From contig NC_092522.1 of the NCBI RefSeq assembly GCF_037038585.1, forward strand, positions 49,885,661-49,949,660: DNA of 64,000 nt. The letters are read 5' to 3'. This document shows positions 1 to 13,432 of this stretch, in pieces. The notes beneath the pieces were generated by a model that made no database searches, was not told the origin of the DNA, and saw only the letters and a list, made by a program, of their open reading frames with translations. The position numbers were made by a program, and so were the translations under genes. Each line of letters starts with the position of its first letter. Position 1 is the stretch's first letter. This stretch comes from Patagioenas fasciata. Taxonomy: Eukaryota; Chordata; Aves; Columbiformes; Columbidae.

Positions 1-367
1 AAGGATTTTGCTAAATTAAATATCAATAAGGATTTCTATCACATTTCACAAATAGCCACTAAAATGTTTATTTCTTTTTAGCTGAGGGCAAGCACTTAAC
101 ATGTGTGATTTACAAATGCTACTTCCCATAATAGGTGATATCAGACAAGCTGAAGGACTGCAGGTGACTGTGCCCCGGCTTGTTGATGTCAGATAACATC
201 ACTGTTACACTGCCAAACACCCAAGCTGTGCAGGTAATGTGTCTTTAGTCTTGTCCTCTTGCCCTGATTGGTTTTCACACTATTACTCCTTGCTAATACA
301 AGTGAGAGTACTTCAGCCTTTCTCAGTTTTAATCTTCATTTTTCATCTTTCCTCGGGTCTCTTTTTT

Positions 368-391
368 TTTTTCTTTTTTTTTTTTTTTTTG
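368..391. repeat. T-rich homopolymer tract
   Basis: A nearly pure T run broken by one C. It could be the A-tail of an old retroposed sequence read from the other strand, but no element body is recognisable beside it. Confidence 0.7.
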
Positions 392-1080
392 TAGCCGTGT
401 AGCAATAGCTTTACCGTTGCAGGCTGGAAAGCATGGTTTGATATAATCACTCCTTTTCCTCAGAACTTCTCCTAGAAGTGTTAAGTGCTCTGCCCCATCC
501 ATTTGAGCCTCAGCGTAGCAGGACCACAGCAGAACAGTTTGGTTGCATAATGCACTTCCCTGAATCAGCTTGAGCAGATGGGAAGGAAAATAGCTTGAGC
601 TAGCACAGTGCAGCTCCCCTTGGGCACTTTTCAGATGGCAGCCTGGCAGTGCCCTACTGTCTTCATTTTGTCCTCTCATATGACAGAGGCAGCTTAGCCT
701 GAACAAAGGATTATTCCCCCTGGCTCTTCCTCTCTTCCCAGTTTATAGAGCTGTACAACAACATACTTTTAAACATCACTTATATGGTTAATTTTTCTCA
801 AACATCACACATTGCTTCATTTCTACTTGTATTTTGGAAAAAAAAAAAAAAAGGATAAATTTAAAAATTAAACACTCAAATGAAATATAAAGAAGAAGAA
901 AGTAGGTTAAAAGATGACTGAAAATAGTGATATTAGTAAGCCTTTTTTTATGCCCACCAGGTAGAGAGCCCACAGCTGTAAGAAGAAATTAGACCTGGTC
1001 AGTTTATTAAAAACCCATGATCACCACTGGTTAATTTATCAAAAACAGAAGGCAGGGAACACTACCAAGTGAGGCTAAAC

Positions 1081-1150
1081 ACATCACTTAATTCAATTCC
1101 ACTGAAGTGATGAGAGTCATACTGGCATAAATTTGTGTTTAGCTGGCATC
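1081..1150. repeat. Possible ancient amniote SINE (MIR-like) remnant
   Basis: The phrase around 1094-1135 (a CCACTGAAGTG core followed by a TACTGGCATAAATTTG-like stretch) resembles the conserved core of old amniote MIR-type SINEs, in which a 'CCATTGAAGTCAATGG' core is followed by a 'TTACACTGGTATAAAT' motif. The match is from memory and degenerate, so it is tentative. Confidence 0.3.
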
Positions 1151-3583
1151 ATCTGTTCTCTGGTGTAGAAGCAAATGGTTGTATAAAAACAGTAGAAAAA
1201 ATAAAATTAAAGCTGAATGTTGTAATGGCCCTTTGGAGAAAACAAGCTACATTTTAAGACAGTTGAAGCAGAATCCATTGGTTTTGAGCAAAAGCTTTGC
1301 CTGCAAAATTTGTTAATGTGAAATGAATTGCATACATGAATGTCAGTAGTGGTGTCATGGGTTTTAAAGTCCTGGGTCATCTAGTCGGTGAAGGAGGGAC
1401 ACAGCCACGATCTGGCTGGAGGTGCTGCTTATTCATGCTCCCTCATGCTAAAAGGAGGAAGAGCTCAAGCCTGTTTAACACTCCTGCCCCAGAAGGAGCC
1501 ATGGCTCTACCTGAGAACCTGCCCAAAGGGCTATGAGAAGATCGCAGACTATTCTCCTGTACTTGCTCTGCAGCACTGCCTGCCTTCTTTTCCTTCTTGT
1601 ACTTCATCCAAAGACCCAGTTCCTTTCCAGCCCACTTTCCTCATATAATTTATTGATGTCAGTGGATGGGAAATTGCTAACTACTTTAAGCTTTCATGAT
1701 TTTCAAAAAGACTACAGCCCTGTGTGCAAAGATATTCCCTTATGTGTGTCCTCTGCAACTTAAATGACGCTAGACCTAGTTTAGGATGATGTCAATGTGG
1801 GCTGAAGAACTAATAATGCTACAGAGGGTTTAGGGTGTCAAATACTTTATAGTCTAGGGACACAAATTGACTGTTAGAGAGCCTGGGGCAGCAAGGTGCC
1901 GAGACAGATTTAAGCCTTTCAAAAATGACTTGGTACTGATTGCCTATGTGTGCAACAGTTGGGTTAACTTAACCTTGAATTTTTGGACTCTAATTCCTTT
2001 CTATCTCCTTTCTTTCCTGTGTAGTTTTGTAAGTTTTACACCACTCTGCTCTTTATCACCCTTGCATCTTAACCCAGTGCTGTGTATTCCCTTCGCATTT
2101 CTGAAACTCGTTAAATGAGTCATTCTGCAACGTTTTGCTTTGCTTCCTTTTCTTGCAAAGGTTGAATATATTTATCCCTACCTTTTTGAAGCCTCAGTGT
2201 AATGTGAAGCACCAGGGGAGCCCTTCCAGCTTTTATTTTCTCTGTGGGAGTCCATGCTGGGTTTATTGTCTTTGCAGGAGACCATGTGAACAGCAGAGTT
2301 CATGATTGACACAGGAGGCTTGAAAGGGCTATCACTATCAGTGCAGGTAGGGCCAATGCATATTTCATCACTTTGGCAGGGCTTTCTATGGATCTTGTGA
2401 TCTTTGCAGGGATCCTCATGGGAAATTCAATGAGGAGCGTCTCGGGAGAGGTTGGAAGACAAGAAACATAGGGGCGGCTTTGAGGTGGTTGTGCTGGTGG
2501 TGGAAAAGAGAGATAATGACACTGAAAAAGAAGCAGTGAAATAAGAAAAAAGTAAAGATGGAAGAAGAACCTCTTGTGATGCTAAGACCTCTGCAAGGAA
2601 GAAGGAGCCGAGTTCAAAGATCATTGGGACTTTGGCTGATGCAAAGATAACGGGGAGGAATAAGAAAAATTGAAGCGTGTATTTGGGAGATATCGCCCCA
2701 GCAGTAGGGTGGGGTGTGTAACTAACCAGTGAGACAATAAAGAAAGAAATAAAAAGATAGATGTGGAAAGCAAAAGTTTGTTGTAAACAGTGCTAAGAAA
2801 AATAACACCCTTAAAACAGTTATTAAAATGGTCAGCAATGCAGAAAGGAGAAGCTGAAAGATGGGGGGAAAGAGAAAAACAAGAACAGCTATGCTGAAAT
2901 GCATGAAGGCGAGAGAGGTCTGTGATTCCCCTTATTTCTTCTCACATTTCTGTTAATGTACAGGGCGAAGAGCTCTTATTTTTCCATTCACATCTCTCTG
3001 TCTGTGCTTTTGCATGCAGCTTTTCTATGTTTACCCACATATAAGTGACTTACAGATGGGGTTACCCCATTCTGCATCACCCCTGAGTGTTTTCAGAGAA
3101 GTTACAGCCTCAGCAGAACACAGCTGTCAAAACCATCTGATGGTTTGCAGTGTGAGCAGTCTGATGTTCAGTAACTGATGGACATTTCTGACACCCCGTT
3201 TTTCAACAGTTGCAGGAGTTTCTTATTTACTTCTGAATATACCTCAAAATTTGATTTTTGAGTGCCAAAGAGTCAATTCTTTCATTAAGAGCTGCTGGGG
3301 GTTTACAAGCCATCTTCCCTGTGAAGACCTCTGCTGTGCCATGTCCTAGTCAGGCAAGGACTGTGGTGTGGCTTTCAGGGAAAGGTTACAATTTCATCTC
3401 TTTCCCCAGGCCTTCATCTGAAGGAATATGGAAGGAAGGACTAGATGGTAGATGTGTTTATTTTGGGAAGTACTGTGTCTTTTTCTCTCTCTGAGAGAGA
3501 ATACGTTTGGTGACATGTTATTGTTAAACTATATATGTGCTCTCTGAAGAGTCTTGTACACAATGTACTGTATCTGTAAGAGG

Positions 3584-3589
3584 AATAAA
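3584..3589 (+). promoter_or_regulatory. Isolated AATAAA in UTR-like sequence
   Basis: A consensus polyadenylation hexamer follows about 80 bases of AT-rich, UTR-like sequence. No coding exon is recognised upstream, so if real it would end a non-coding transcript. A chance hexamer is as likely. Confidence 0.15.
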
Positions 3590-4608
3590 CAGGTACATGC
3601 TGGTACAAAGCCGTGATCTGTAATAAGAGCTCAGCTCTTCATTGACAAGGGAAGTACAAGTGACATTTGTGCAGGACTTTGCAACTGCTTCTCACACAAT
3701 ATTAAACAGACTGAGAAAAACCAGCCCCTGAAGAACAGACGAAGATGTGTTCTTCAGAGATTACGGTGTGACAAGGCTTCAGAAGCAGCGTGCAGCATCA
3801 GTAGCCAGAGTTCTGAGAGCAGTAACAGTCCTCTTGCTCAAGGCACTGCCATCAAAAATGGGCAGCCTGCTGCTGTAAAGCTGAGGGGAGAAATAAAGTA
3901 AAAGACAAACCCTCACATTTGGAAATTAGTCAGCCACTCTGTTTCACTCCTGCCTGCCTGTTTGGCAGTGGAGCAGGCTGGTGAAACTGTTCCTCTCTTC
4001 ACAGACGGTTTGGAAGGAAACTGGCAGATCTGTAATTGGAGCCTGTGTCGGCATTACCTTCAATCAAAATCCTTCACTAAAGGATTTGCTTTCGTATCAC
4101 AAAAAAATAAAGGCTTGGCTTAATGTTTTCCCCCCTCTTGTCCTTGTCTTGCTCCTTCCCCTGGAGGAACCCTGTGCATACCCTAGTGAAGGAGAGGCAG
4201 TTTCAAACAAGTTTCTCACAAAAGAGCCACACTTCTCTTCTAGAACTTGTACCTGCCTCCCCTTGATTCAGTCCCATCCCACAATTCTCCAAGGCGCTCA
4301 ACTGATGTTCAGTATAAATCACTTCCAATCCCAAAATAGGTTTTATGTCTGTTTATAGCACAAACTCCAGGCTTTTTCTTCTCCAAGCTGTTGCCCATCT
4401 CTACATCAAATACTGCCTTTGCAGGAATTTGCATCCCAATTACCTTTCCCTTCTTCCTCCCTCTCCCATGGTTTTCTCCCTGCAGTACCACATGTGGCTC
4501 AGGCTCTTATTGTCTCCTCAGTCTCCTTCTCTTCAGAGGTCATAAGTCCTCAGGGTGGAGGAAGCTGCTGATGAGAGGGAAGAGCTAAGAAGCAGTGAAC
4601 CCCTTGCA

Positions 4609-4667
4609 AATCATAGAATCATAGAATGTCCTGAGTTGGACCCACAAGGATCGTGGAGTCCAACAAT
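4609..4667 (-). mobile_element. CR1 LINE 3'-end fragment
   Basis: Two copies of the CATAGAAT octamer at 4612-4627, followed by a GTCCTGAGTTGGACCC-like stretch and a GTCCAAC motif, are the signature of the 3' end of an avian CR1 retroposon inserted in minus orientation. Only about 60 bases remain, typical of the severe 5' truncation of CR1 copies. Divergence looks moderate. It has no coding capacity. Confidence 0.85.
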
Positions 4668-7204
4668 CCCAAATGTGAGCTGGAGATGGATCTTCTCAGC
4701 TCTCTGGTTGCTCTCAGATGTGCTTCTTGTTAGTCTTGCAGCTCTTGGGAGAAAGTGGCAGAAGGGCTTTTTTTTGGTCTCGGTTTGGCAGGTAACCAGA
4801 TAATCAGCTAGGGCAGTAGGGTGAGTGGCTACAGATTAAAAAACAAATAAATATCTGAAGTCACTGGAATAAAGTTGCGCAAAGCCAGAGAGTGATCGTG
4901 AAAAATAATTCAGACAGCTTCACTCTATGGTAAGCTTCATCATCTTGGAAAATAGATTTTTGCTGTTGGTATAATAGAAGTGTTGGGCTTTGACAAACAC
5001 GTCTTTCTTGTTTCTTCTTCCTCTGACAGAGCTCTCTTTCAATAATTCAAATAAATTCTCTTTGGGAGCTGCATTTCTGTATTGGAATAATTAGAATCTG
5101 AGATTATTCCTATAAACGGTTAGACAGTGTGGCATCAATCAAGTCTGTCAGCAAGACTTACCTCTGCTGTAGCAGCAGAAGTATTGGCTCAGCAGTGGTC
5201 TGCAAACAGAAGAGAAGCAACATAGATAGGAGACACAACAATTTATTAGACCAAATGACAGACCTGGTGAAAGGCCTTTGTATCACAAGTTGCTCATTTT
5301 CTCCAATAGTGTGTGCTGGTCTAATGAAAGACAGGATTTCTTCCTCCTAGCCGTGTGTTGTTCACATTACCTGTGCTTTGATCAGGGCCTGCAGTTCACT
5401 TCAAACACTTCCCCAGGACATTTGCTTGTTTTAATCACCACTGGCTGTCTCTTTTGCTATCAAAGGAGCTCCTTTTGCTAGCTTTTGATATGGAGAATGC
5501 ATTACCCTGTAATCAAAGTGATATTTAACTTGTCCCTGAGCATCTGGTAAGAAACTTTGAATGGCAGTTACTGGCTAAATGTAAAATACATATTTATTAA
5601 CAGCTGTTCAGGCTGAAGTGTGTGGTGGTTGTGTGTATATGTATGTATATATTTTGTCATGCTGTATTTGTATTGCTGGAATGTGAAGACAACTGCTTTT
5701 TTATATTCCAGATTCAAGGCATCCTATCTTTACTTTTTAAATGCAGATGTGAAATTTAAAAAAAATATTGCACAAGAAAAATAGTTTTAATTTCTTTTTA
5801 TATAATACCATTCAACTGACCATCTTAGAATATCTCAAAAACACACTTTAGTACCTACAGTGATCTTGTGATTATCATTGTAATTATTAGTATTGGACTG
5901 CCAAATGGCTCAGTAAAAATATTTGAAATATTAAAGAGGAAGAGGCAAATGGAAGGCAAGTGCCTTTCTGTTCTCACTGAGGTTACTTCATCAGCCTCTT
6001 CCAGAATTCCCACAGACCTCACTCACCCCTGAGTCCCACCCACCCTCTCTGGGTTTTGGTGGAACTACACAGAAAAGCAGGCTGAAATTACTCAGAGCTG
6101 GTCAACAGGTATGTCCCATGTACATACACTCACATAGAACAGGTTTACATGCATGAAAAAAAATCTACTACTATTTTGAGACCCCTGTTGTTTCAAGTAA
6201 TGACTGCACTAATGATGCCACTACATGTAGGTCCAACCTGTGTACCACCCAAGTTTTAGCTTAGAATGTGTTTTGCCTGAGCAGATGTTCGTCAGTGGCA
6301 GCTGTGCCTCAGATTGAAATATAATTACAGCTTCTGCTGAATAAATGGTTGAACACACTGTCCTACCCAACAAGCCATGAAGTGAGCCATCCGAGTTTAG
6401 TAACAATTACTGAGAAGACAAGGCAGACCAGGGGGATGTGTTTCAGCACACAAGAGGTAATAGAGAGGACCAGTGCCTCCAGTGGGGCTGAGGTTGGAGC
6501 ATCTCTGTGGGCTGGAGGAAGGTTCCACAGCCATGGAGCTGCTCCTGGTCCAATGCCTGGGACAGGCACCATGGAGAACCTACCATCTCATTGAACCCCC
6601 AGGCAAGATGATGACAGGAGAGATTAAGGGCTCCCCAGACAAGGATGCCTGGCCTATTTCAGTGTATTTATAGTGTAGCCTTTCTTTGTTCTGCTCCGTG
6701 TCCTTGAGGGATGAGGGTCAATTAACTCTGAATGTCAGAGCTAGTATTGCTGCCCACAGGCACTGGATGAACAGAAACAGCTGTCAGCAAGGCCAGAAAT
6801 AACCTGATGCTCAGAAGCAGGCAGGACAGTCAGTAAAGTGGAGATCTGTTGTACAAACTGGTATTTTCCCAAAAGAATGATACCCCCATCTCCTCTGGTG
6901 CCTGAAGTACCTCTCCAGCCCTTAACCAAAGGTGCCGCTGTCACTCTAGCAGGCAGAGTCCCCAGAGACAGCATTTGCCCCATCCAGCTTGACCCACCTG
7001 AAGGGTGTGTGTCAGGTGTAACCTCACTACCTGCCTGGGGTGACACAGCGGGGGTGGTGGGTGGCTCGTCCCCACGGCTGGAGCTGTCTGTCCTGTGGCA
7101 TGATGGGCCATGCTCTTGGGGTGAAATGGATCCCACCCTCCATTGCTGCGCTCTTGCTTGTGGGCCTGTGCTGTGTGCAGATCATGAATGGAGACTCAGT
7201 TTTA

Positions 7205-7268
7205 CCAAAATCAGAAAAACAAACAAAACAAGACAAAACAAAAACAAAACCCAAAACAAACAAAACCC
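7205..7268. repeat. AAACA/AAAAC simple repeat
   Basis: An irregular run of A3-5C units with an occasional G. It is low-complexity sequence and accounts for the Lys/Asn/Gln/Thr-rich ends of the open frames that cross it. Confidence 0.85.
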
Positions 7269-10200
7269 CCTAAATAAACAATAACAGTCCAGCAGCATTC
7301 AAACCGGAGACATACCAATTATTAGGAACAAATAGGAACCACCACACTCTCCTCGTGCAAAGCATTTGCCGTGCTGCTAAATGAGCCGCTGCAAACATTG
7401 TAATGCTCCACTGACTTTTTGTTACTCAGCAACTACTGTGGTGGTTCAGCAGCAAATAGGCTAAACTGCATTTTCCTAGCATAAAAATAATGAAAAAAAA
7501 TTGAAAGCTTGAGATGTAGAAAGGGACCGATGGCACCGCAGGAGGGTAATGAGGAGCAAATGGAAGTTTGGCAGTCTGGAAAGGTTATGTTGCAGGCAGA
7601 TCACTCAGAAAGGGATCAGGGTTCACCATCCTATTAAGAGATCAAGAGAAGGCAAGTTGTGAAGCCAACAGGAATAATTTAAAAGAAGGCTAGTGAGAGG
7701 GAGACGTTAGGATGGCACAGCATACTACTAGGGCAGAGATCTGCCTGGTTTGGGGCAAAGGAGTTTGGTAGGATTGTTATAAACTTAATCTTCCCTTTAG
7801 CTGAACTATTATAAATGATGCCAACACACATTTTGAAGACACATGGTTTCTGCTTGCAGTTAAAAACTGTTTGAATCTTAGTAGCAATATAGCAATATTA
7901 CAAATGAGCAGTTGGCCAAATCCCCGCTGCTCTGCCTCTGCAGGCAGGGGAGCTGATGTCCATTCGCTGCATGAGGGAGTGCTCATGCACAGCCAAGAGC
8001 GCAGGTCCCTGCACGCACCGCTCCTGCTTGCAGCTGCCTCCCTAGAAATCCATGTGCGCTCATCCATGGGAGCAAAGCCTCGCGTGCACTGACACGGTAC
8101 ATGTACAGCTGTCTACAAAACTAAGAGAATTTTTTAGTTCCTCCACCTGCCTTAACCTATTTTTCCTCTTCCTTAAATCCTTCTCAGCATGTTTTTTTTC
8201 CTATCTGTTTTGTTGCACCCCTGTTTTGTAGTCTTCCCCTGTATCCATTACTGGTTGCTGTCAAAGACAAGTGGGACGAGGTTCATCGTTAGGCTGATGT
8301 AATATGACCTTTTAAAATGTTCTTCCTTAGGTAATGGCTTGCTAAAAAATAAATCAATTACTAAAAGGACAAATTAATTAATCAGCTGGGGTTCTTTTTT
8401 CCTTGTGTAACAAAAGAGCATGTATGTTACCTTTCATTTGAATTAAGGCTATAATCATGTACACATTGCTGAAACTGTTATGTTTCAAAGAGTGGCCTTA
8501 TTATTTTCTGAATATTTTTCTTTGTGTGTGGAGTTTTTTCTTTCTGTTAAATTGCATATCCATGGAGGATTTGGGGGCACTCAGCCAGTCAATCCAATTT
8601 GGAGTTGGATGGTGGTTGTAGTGGGCTAAATCCCTTATCTGTCCCCTTCAGCTGTTTTACTTCTCTGCTATTGATGGAAACATAAAATTAAAAGTGGAAT
8701 CAACTCAGAGGCAAGAGCCCAGCAAGAGACTTAGGAGGGAAAAGTTGAGGGGGGGGATTCTGACTAATCTCTCTGCAGCTGGGGTGATGTGCTGACAGAT
8801 TTGGTTTTAAATGTGCATGCAGTAGATTGGGTATTTCACAGATCTTGCCATTTCAGTTATCTGTGTGGGTATCAAAGCAAGTAAGAAGAAAACCCAAATC
8901 TGATTGGTAATGGTTGCAAACCTCTCTGTTGTGCTTCTGTTTGGGGGCTGGCATTATGCAATGCACACTCACAGATAAAATCTCTCATGTAAGGGCTTCT
9001 CCCCAGGGAGGATCCTCAGCCTTTTGTACCGCTGCCATGTGAGAAAGAAAATGCCATGGTCAGCATTGTACCCCATCGCTGGCTGCTCCTGCTTCTCTTG
9101 AATGAAGGTTTTTTGCCATGGCCAGTATGGAGGACTGATGGGATAAACCCCACCTCTTTGTGTAGGAATCATGTTCTCCAGAATGGTTCCCTCTTGTCCA
9201 TGGGGGAGACAAAGGTGCACCTGGGGCTGGGCTCAGTGTGAGGTGGGGAACAAGCGGAGTATGGGAAATGGGGGATATCTGTCTGTGAGACGAGTGGTAG
9301 GAGAAGGGCAGAAAAGATGCAATGGGTGTCAGGAGGGGAGGGTGAAGAGACTTTACCTGCAACAAGGAGAGAATGAAGAGTAGTAAGGGAAAGCAGCATA
9401 AGGAAGAGGGAAGCAGAATCTCTGTGCTTATTTAATAGTATTAAAAGACACTATCATAGATGAAAAGAAAATGTAGCAAAGGGAAAGAGATAACAAAGGC
9501 AGAAGTAAGATTTTTTCAAATTAGAAAATGTAGTGTTATATACAGCAATAAAATACAGTGCTAGTGTGAGGGCAACTGATTTGGCTGGCTTCCATTTCCT
9601 CCCTCCTGCTGGGCAGCTCAGCAAACTGTGGGAGAGAGGGCCACATCAAACTCAGGTAGGTGAGGCACTGAGCTGATGAAAAAAAAGTATATAAAGCTTG
9701 GCATCTTGTGGACTTGCCTCCCTACTTGATTGATGCTGATGTCTCAGGTTACAGATGTTGCTCTTTGGATCTGGTACAAATTCCCAGTGGTGCTGCCAGG
9801 GGACACTCCATCCTGCCCCTGCTCTCATGCAGGCACGGGCATCTCTGAATTGAAATACCGATGCTGAAACCAAACCGTCCTTGGCTGGATTAATTCTTGT
9901 GGCTGTGTGAATGCTACTGCGAGTGCAGGAGAGGTGATGAGAATGGGTGACTAGGGCTGGTGGCAGAAAGGACCCCCTTTACCAGCAATGGCAGAGATTT
10001 ATGCCAGATTACAGTGCTTGTCTTCTCACCAACTGGCAGGACATGAATGCCCATGCTCATAGGAGGCCTCTGGTGCATAACAATATAGCAGTTCTTGTTT
10101 ACTTAACAGAAACCAAGCTAAAATGAGAAGGGGAAGCCTAAGGCAACCCCCTGAAACCTGTCAATCCAGGCCTCACTCACAATTATCTCCTTCATTTCTC

Positions 10201-12391
10201 CCAAGTGATGCTGCTTTCTTGGCTCCTACCCCTTGTTTATTCCATGCAGCTTCCATACCACTTGATTTTCAATGCTCCTGGGCAACATTACAATAAATAG
10301 AGAAGGTTTTGGTCAGACCCACTAGAACTGCATGTAAATTTTGTCCCAGTAGCTACAGACAAGGCAGATTTCACAGGTGTCCTGGTCTTTCAAATACATG
10401 TTCAGAGCATGGTTTCTGGAGACCTTATGGGAGGTTCTGATCTTGAGCTGCCTGTGGAATAGAAAAGAAAAGCCCATCTCTTAAGGTATTTATAGATCCT
10501 TTATGGCTCGGGGATATTTCCTCACTAGTTGTCTTTTGATAAATAACAGTAGCACTTCTTATCTTTTCTTATGTACAGCAAAGCTGTAGCAAATTTGCTT
10601 AGGCCTCCCTTCTAGATAAAAGACCTTTCTGTGTGAGTCAAAATGGATCAGGTCCCTAGCCCTGTTCACAAAATACTGCCTGCCCTTTCAAGGAGAAAAT
10701 TCCACCACCCCCTTTAAGTACTTATTTTCTTTACATGTGGAGAGATTGCCACACGGTGGCAATTTACCTCCACTTTACAACTGTATATACAAGCATCTAA
10801 CCCAGCCTAGCTTCTTTTCCAACTGTGCTTCTTTCAGCCCACCTTGTGCTTTTAGGAAACGCTGGCACCTCAATGTTGATCACTTGGTCTTCCTTTGGTT
10901 TTGTCAGAGGTTTTTGTCCCTCTTCTGTTTTCCCTCCCCCCCAGTGCACAGAATGCCATTACTTTTTCCTACCTCCTTCCAGTCTTCCTGCCAAAAGGGA
11001 ATATTTGGACAAGTTTGGATTTTATGTAATCCTTGGCTAGTTTTTTTAAAAGCCAGATAAGCTTCTTTCCCTTACAGGCATGAGCGGGATGACCATGGGG
11101 ACAGCTGGGGAGAGCAGACAACCGAGGCAGGAGGGGAGCAGAGGGTTAAGGCAGACTGCGAGTCTGTGCTCAGGACAGATTCCTACCACCCTCTCCTCTA
11201 TAATAACCACACTGTGAAGATTCTGACCATGATCCCATCATCAATGGTGTTCTGAAATGGGTCCAAAGGAGGGCACAACTTCCTGCTCTCCTTTCGAGCA
11301 GCTGCTCAGGGTCCAGCACCTCTCAAAAGAGCAAGCACCCTTCTGAGGATGCTGCCTGCAGGTTGAACTGCAGCAGTGAAGGAAATGATCTCACTCCACT
11401 GCAGGAACAGCAATGAAGAGAGGGCTCCTCGCACAGCAGAAAAGCCAAGATGTCCTTGGAGTAATTCCAGGGCTTACAGGCCAAGGTATTTTTACAACAT
11501 CACAGAAACACGAGTTCTTATTTCTCAAGAGTCCTGATTATAGGTTAGTGCCTTTTGTGCTTTCTTTTCAGTCCAAATTCATTAAGAAGTATTGAAACCA
11601 ACCTCTTGCTGAAATTTGTCTGTGCCAACCTACCACTTTTTGTTGGCATATATGTGTAAAGCAGTATTTTCCTCTGTATCGAATTTCATTCATAGACTGC
11701 TGAAACAGATTTAGAAGTGTGAGTATTTGTCAAACAATGTTTAGAGTCAAGCATCATTTTTTGCCATTTAACCATCATAACAAGTATATACTCAGCAGAC
11801 AGTCTGGATAAAATTCCATTGTATAGAATTGTCCTCTGTTGTGAATTATATTTTTTATGGCTGATTTATTCCTCTGACAGAGGAAATTCAATATGTAGCT
11901 GCATTTCTATTACAGATACAGTCTCTGCTAGTCAACAGATAAGCTTTTTATCAGCAGCCATGCTTCTGTGGCACTCTTCTGGGCTCCTGCCAAGCTCTGC
12001 CTTCGTTCATTTCATGAACAGATCAATGTGCAAACATTTGAAAACCCTAAGTAACAGAATAGCTACTTGAATGCATGCTCAAAAAAAAAAACCCAGAAGT
12101 AAACCAATTTCAAAACTGTTACACCTACATAATGTACCTAAAGTAAATCTACAAAACCAAGGAAAGAAGGCAAGGTGTAGCACATAGCTACCATTTCCAA
12201 AGCTGTCCTGCCCTGCAGACCATATATATCAGCTTTTCCTCTGAGCCATGGTGAAAGCCTACCCTCCCATGCATCAACTGGAGCTGGTAATGTTGAGAAG
12301 AAGAGTCTTGGTAAAGAACATGATAAAGAACAAGCAAAGAGGAGAGATAAGTGTGTGGTCTGTTGTTTGTCATGCGTCAGAGCAATGCCAA

Positions 12392-12411
12392 GGGGTGGGT
12401 GGGTGGGGGGG
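12392..12411 (+). other. G-quadruplex motif with one-base loops
   Basis: Four G-runs (4, 3, 3 and 7 G) separated by single T residues satisfy the classical quadruplex pattern with the shortest possible loops, the class expected to form the most stable parallel quadruplexes. A short GT alternation follows to 12418. It lies about 3.9 kb upstream of the TRIM67 start codon and outside any recognised gene. Confidence 0.8.
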
Positions 12412-12963
12412 TGTGTGTAGCAAACCACACAGCCACTGGTTACTACTCCACCCTAAAATTCATAAATGACCAGCCATTGCAGCTGTGTTGGCCACAATGG
12501 TTGCTGAGGGCATCCTCCACTGATATTAAGCGCCCTGCATTTATAACGAGGCAGCAAAGCTCTTCATCTTACACCGCCACACAAGCTACCGGCATGAACC
12601 CAGCTGCATTTTGTCTTCTCTGCTCTTTTGAACTCTCTCTCTGTCCTTCTTTTTGCAACAGAACAAGTACCTGTGGAGATAAGATCCCTTTTTACTCTGT
12701 TACCCTTCAAACCACAGAATGTGTGCTTGGAGTGATGTCCATTAGCAGAAGCAATGCTGGAATACTGGAATCAGAAAGCTCTCTGTGGGGAAATAGCAGT
12801 GGTAAAAGAAAACTGAAGAAAGTGATGGGACTTGGGTAGACAGCTATTGAAGGAAAAAAATGAGAAAAGAAAGATGGAAAACTAATTGGAAAGGGATTAA
12901 TGTGTAAGGGCAATATAAAATACAAAAAGGTACAAGAAAAGGAACAGAAAAATGCCCCCTCCC

Positions 12964-13000
12964 GAAAAAAAAAGAAAAAAAGAAAAAAAGAAAAAAAAAG
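12964..13000. repeat. (GAAAAAAA)n microsatellite
   Basis: Successive A-runs of 7 to 9 bases separated by single G residues, at the end of a strongly purine-rich strand that begins near 12.77 kb. Simple repeat; probably length-polymorphic. Confidence 0.85.
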
Positions 13001-13329
13001 ATTAATCAAATCTCCTTACTGAGGGGTTGGAGGGGTTGTACTGCAACCTGCCTTATCTTTTTTTTCCTAATATAAATTTATAAATAAACTTAATTGGCTT
13101 TTTTCTTGTCGGGGGGACATAAAAGATGCTAATAAGTTCTTACAGAGGGTAAATAGTTTAAGGGGATGATACTAGTGATACTGAAGTATTAAAATAAAGA
13201 TCAAAGCCAAGACTTCCAGAATAGGGTTTCTAGGTTATCCATACACTGTTATAGCTCTAACAGATTAAAGACTCATTTGAACATAAAAAGACAAAAAATC
13301 ATAGCGATCATCTCCATTATAAAACTGGC

Positions 13330-13432
13330 TTGATTACAAAACATAGTAAAGTCCCGATTCTATCAGGCTCAGTGCTTTATGATTACCTCCATTAAAATCA
13401 GTGGGATCGACTTGGTGTGATCTGTTCCTCAG
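13330..13432. repeat. Possible ancient amniote SINE remnant
   Basis: Contains CTCCATTAAAATCAGTGGGA near 13386, which resembles the conserved core of old amniote MIR-type SINEs. This is degenerate, from memory and tentative. Confidence 0.3.

Noticed and set aside
6838-7284. 148-codon + strand frame
   Set aside because: Ends in the AAACA simple repeat, overlaps open frames on the other strand and shows no domain.
12351-12839. 162-codon + strand frame upstream of TRIM67
   Set aside because: Crosses the G-rich repeat, has no family resemblance, no promoter or splice context; length compatible with chance.
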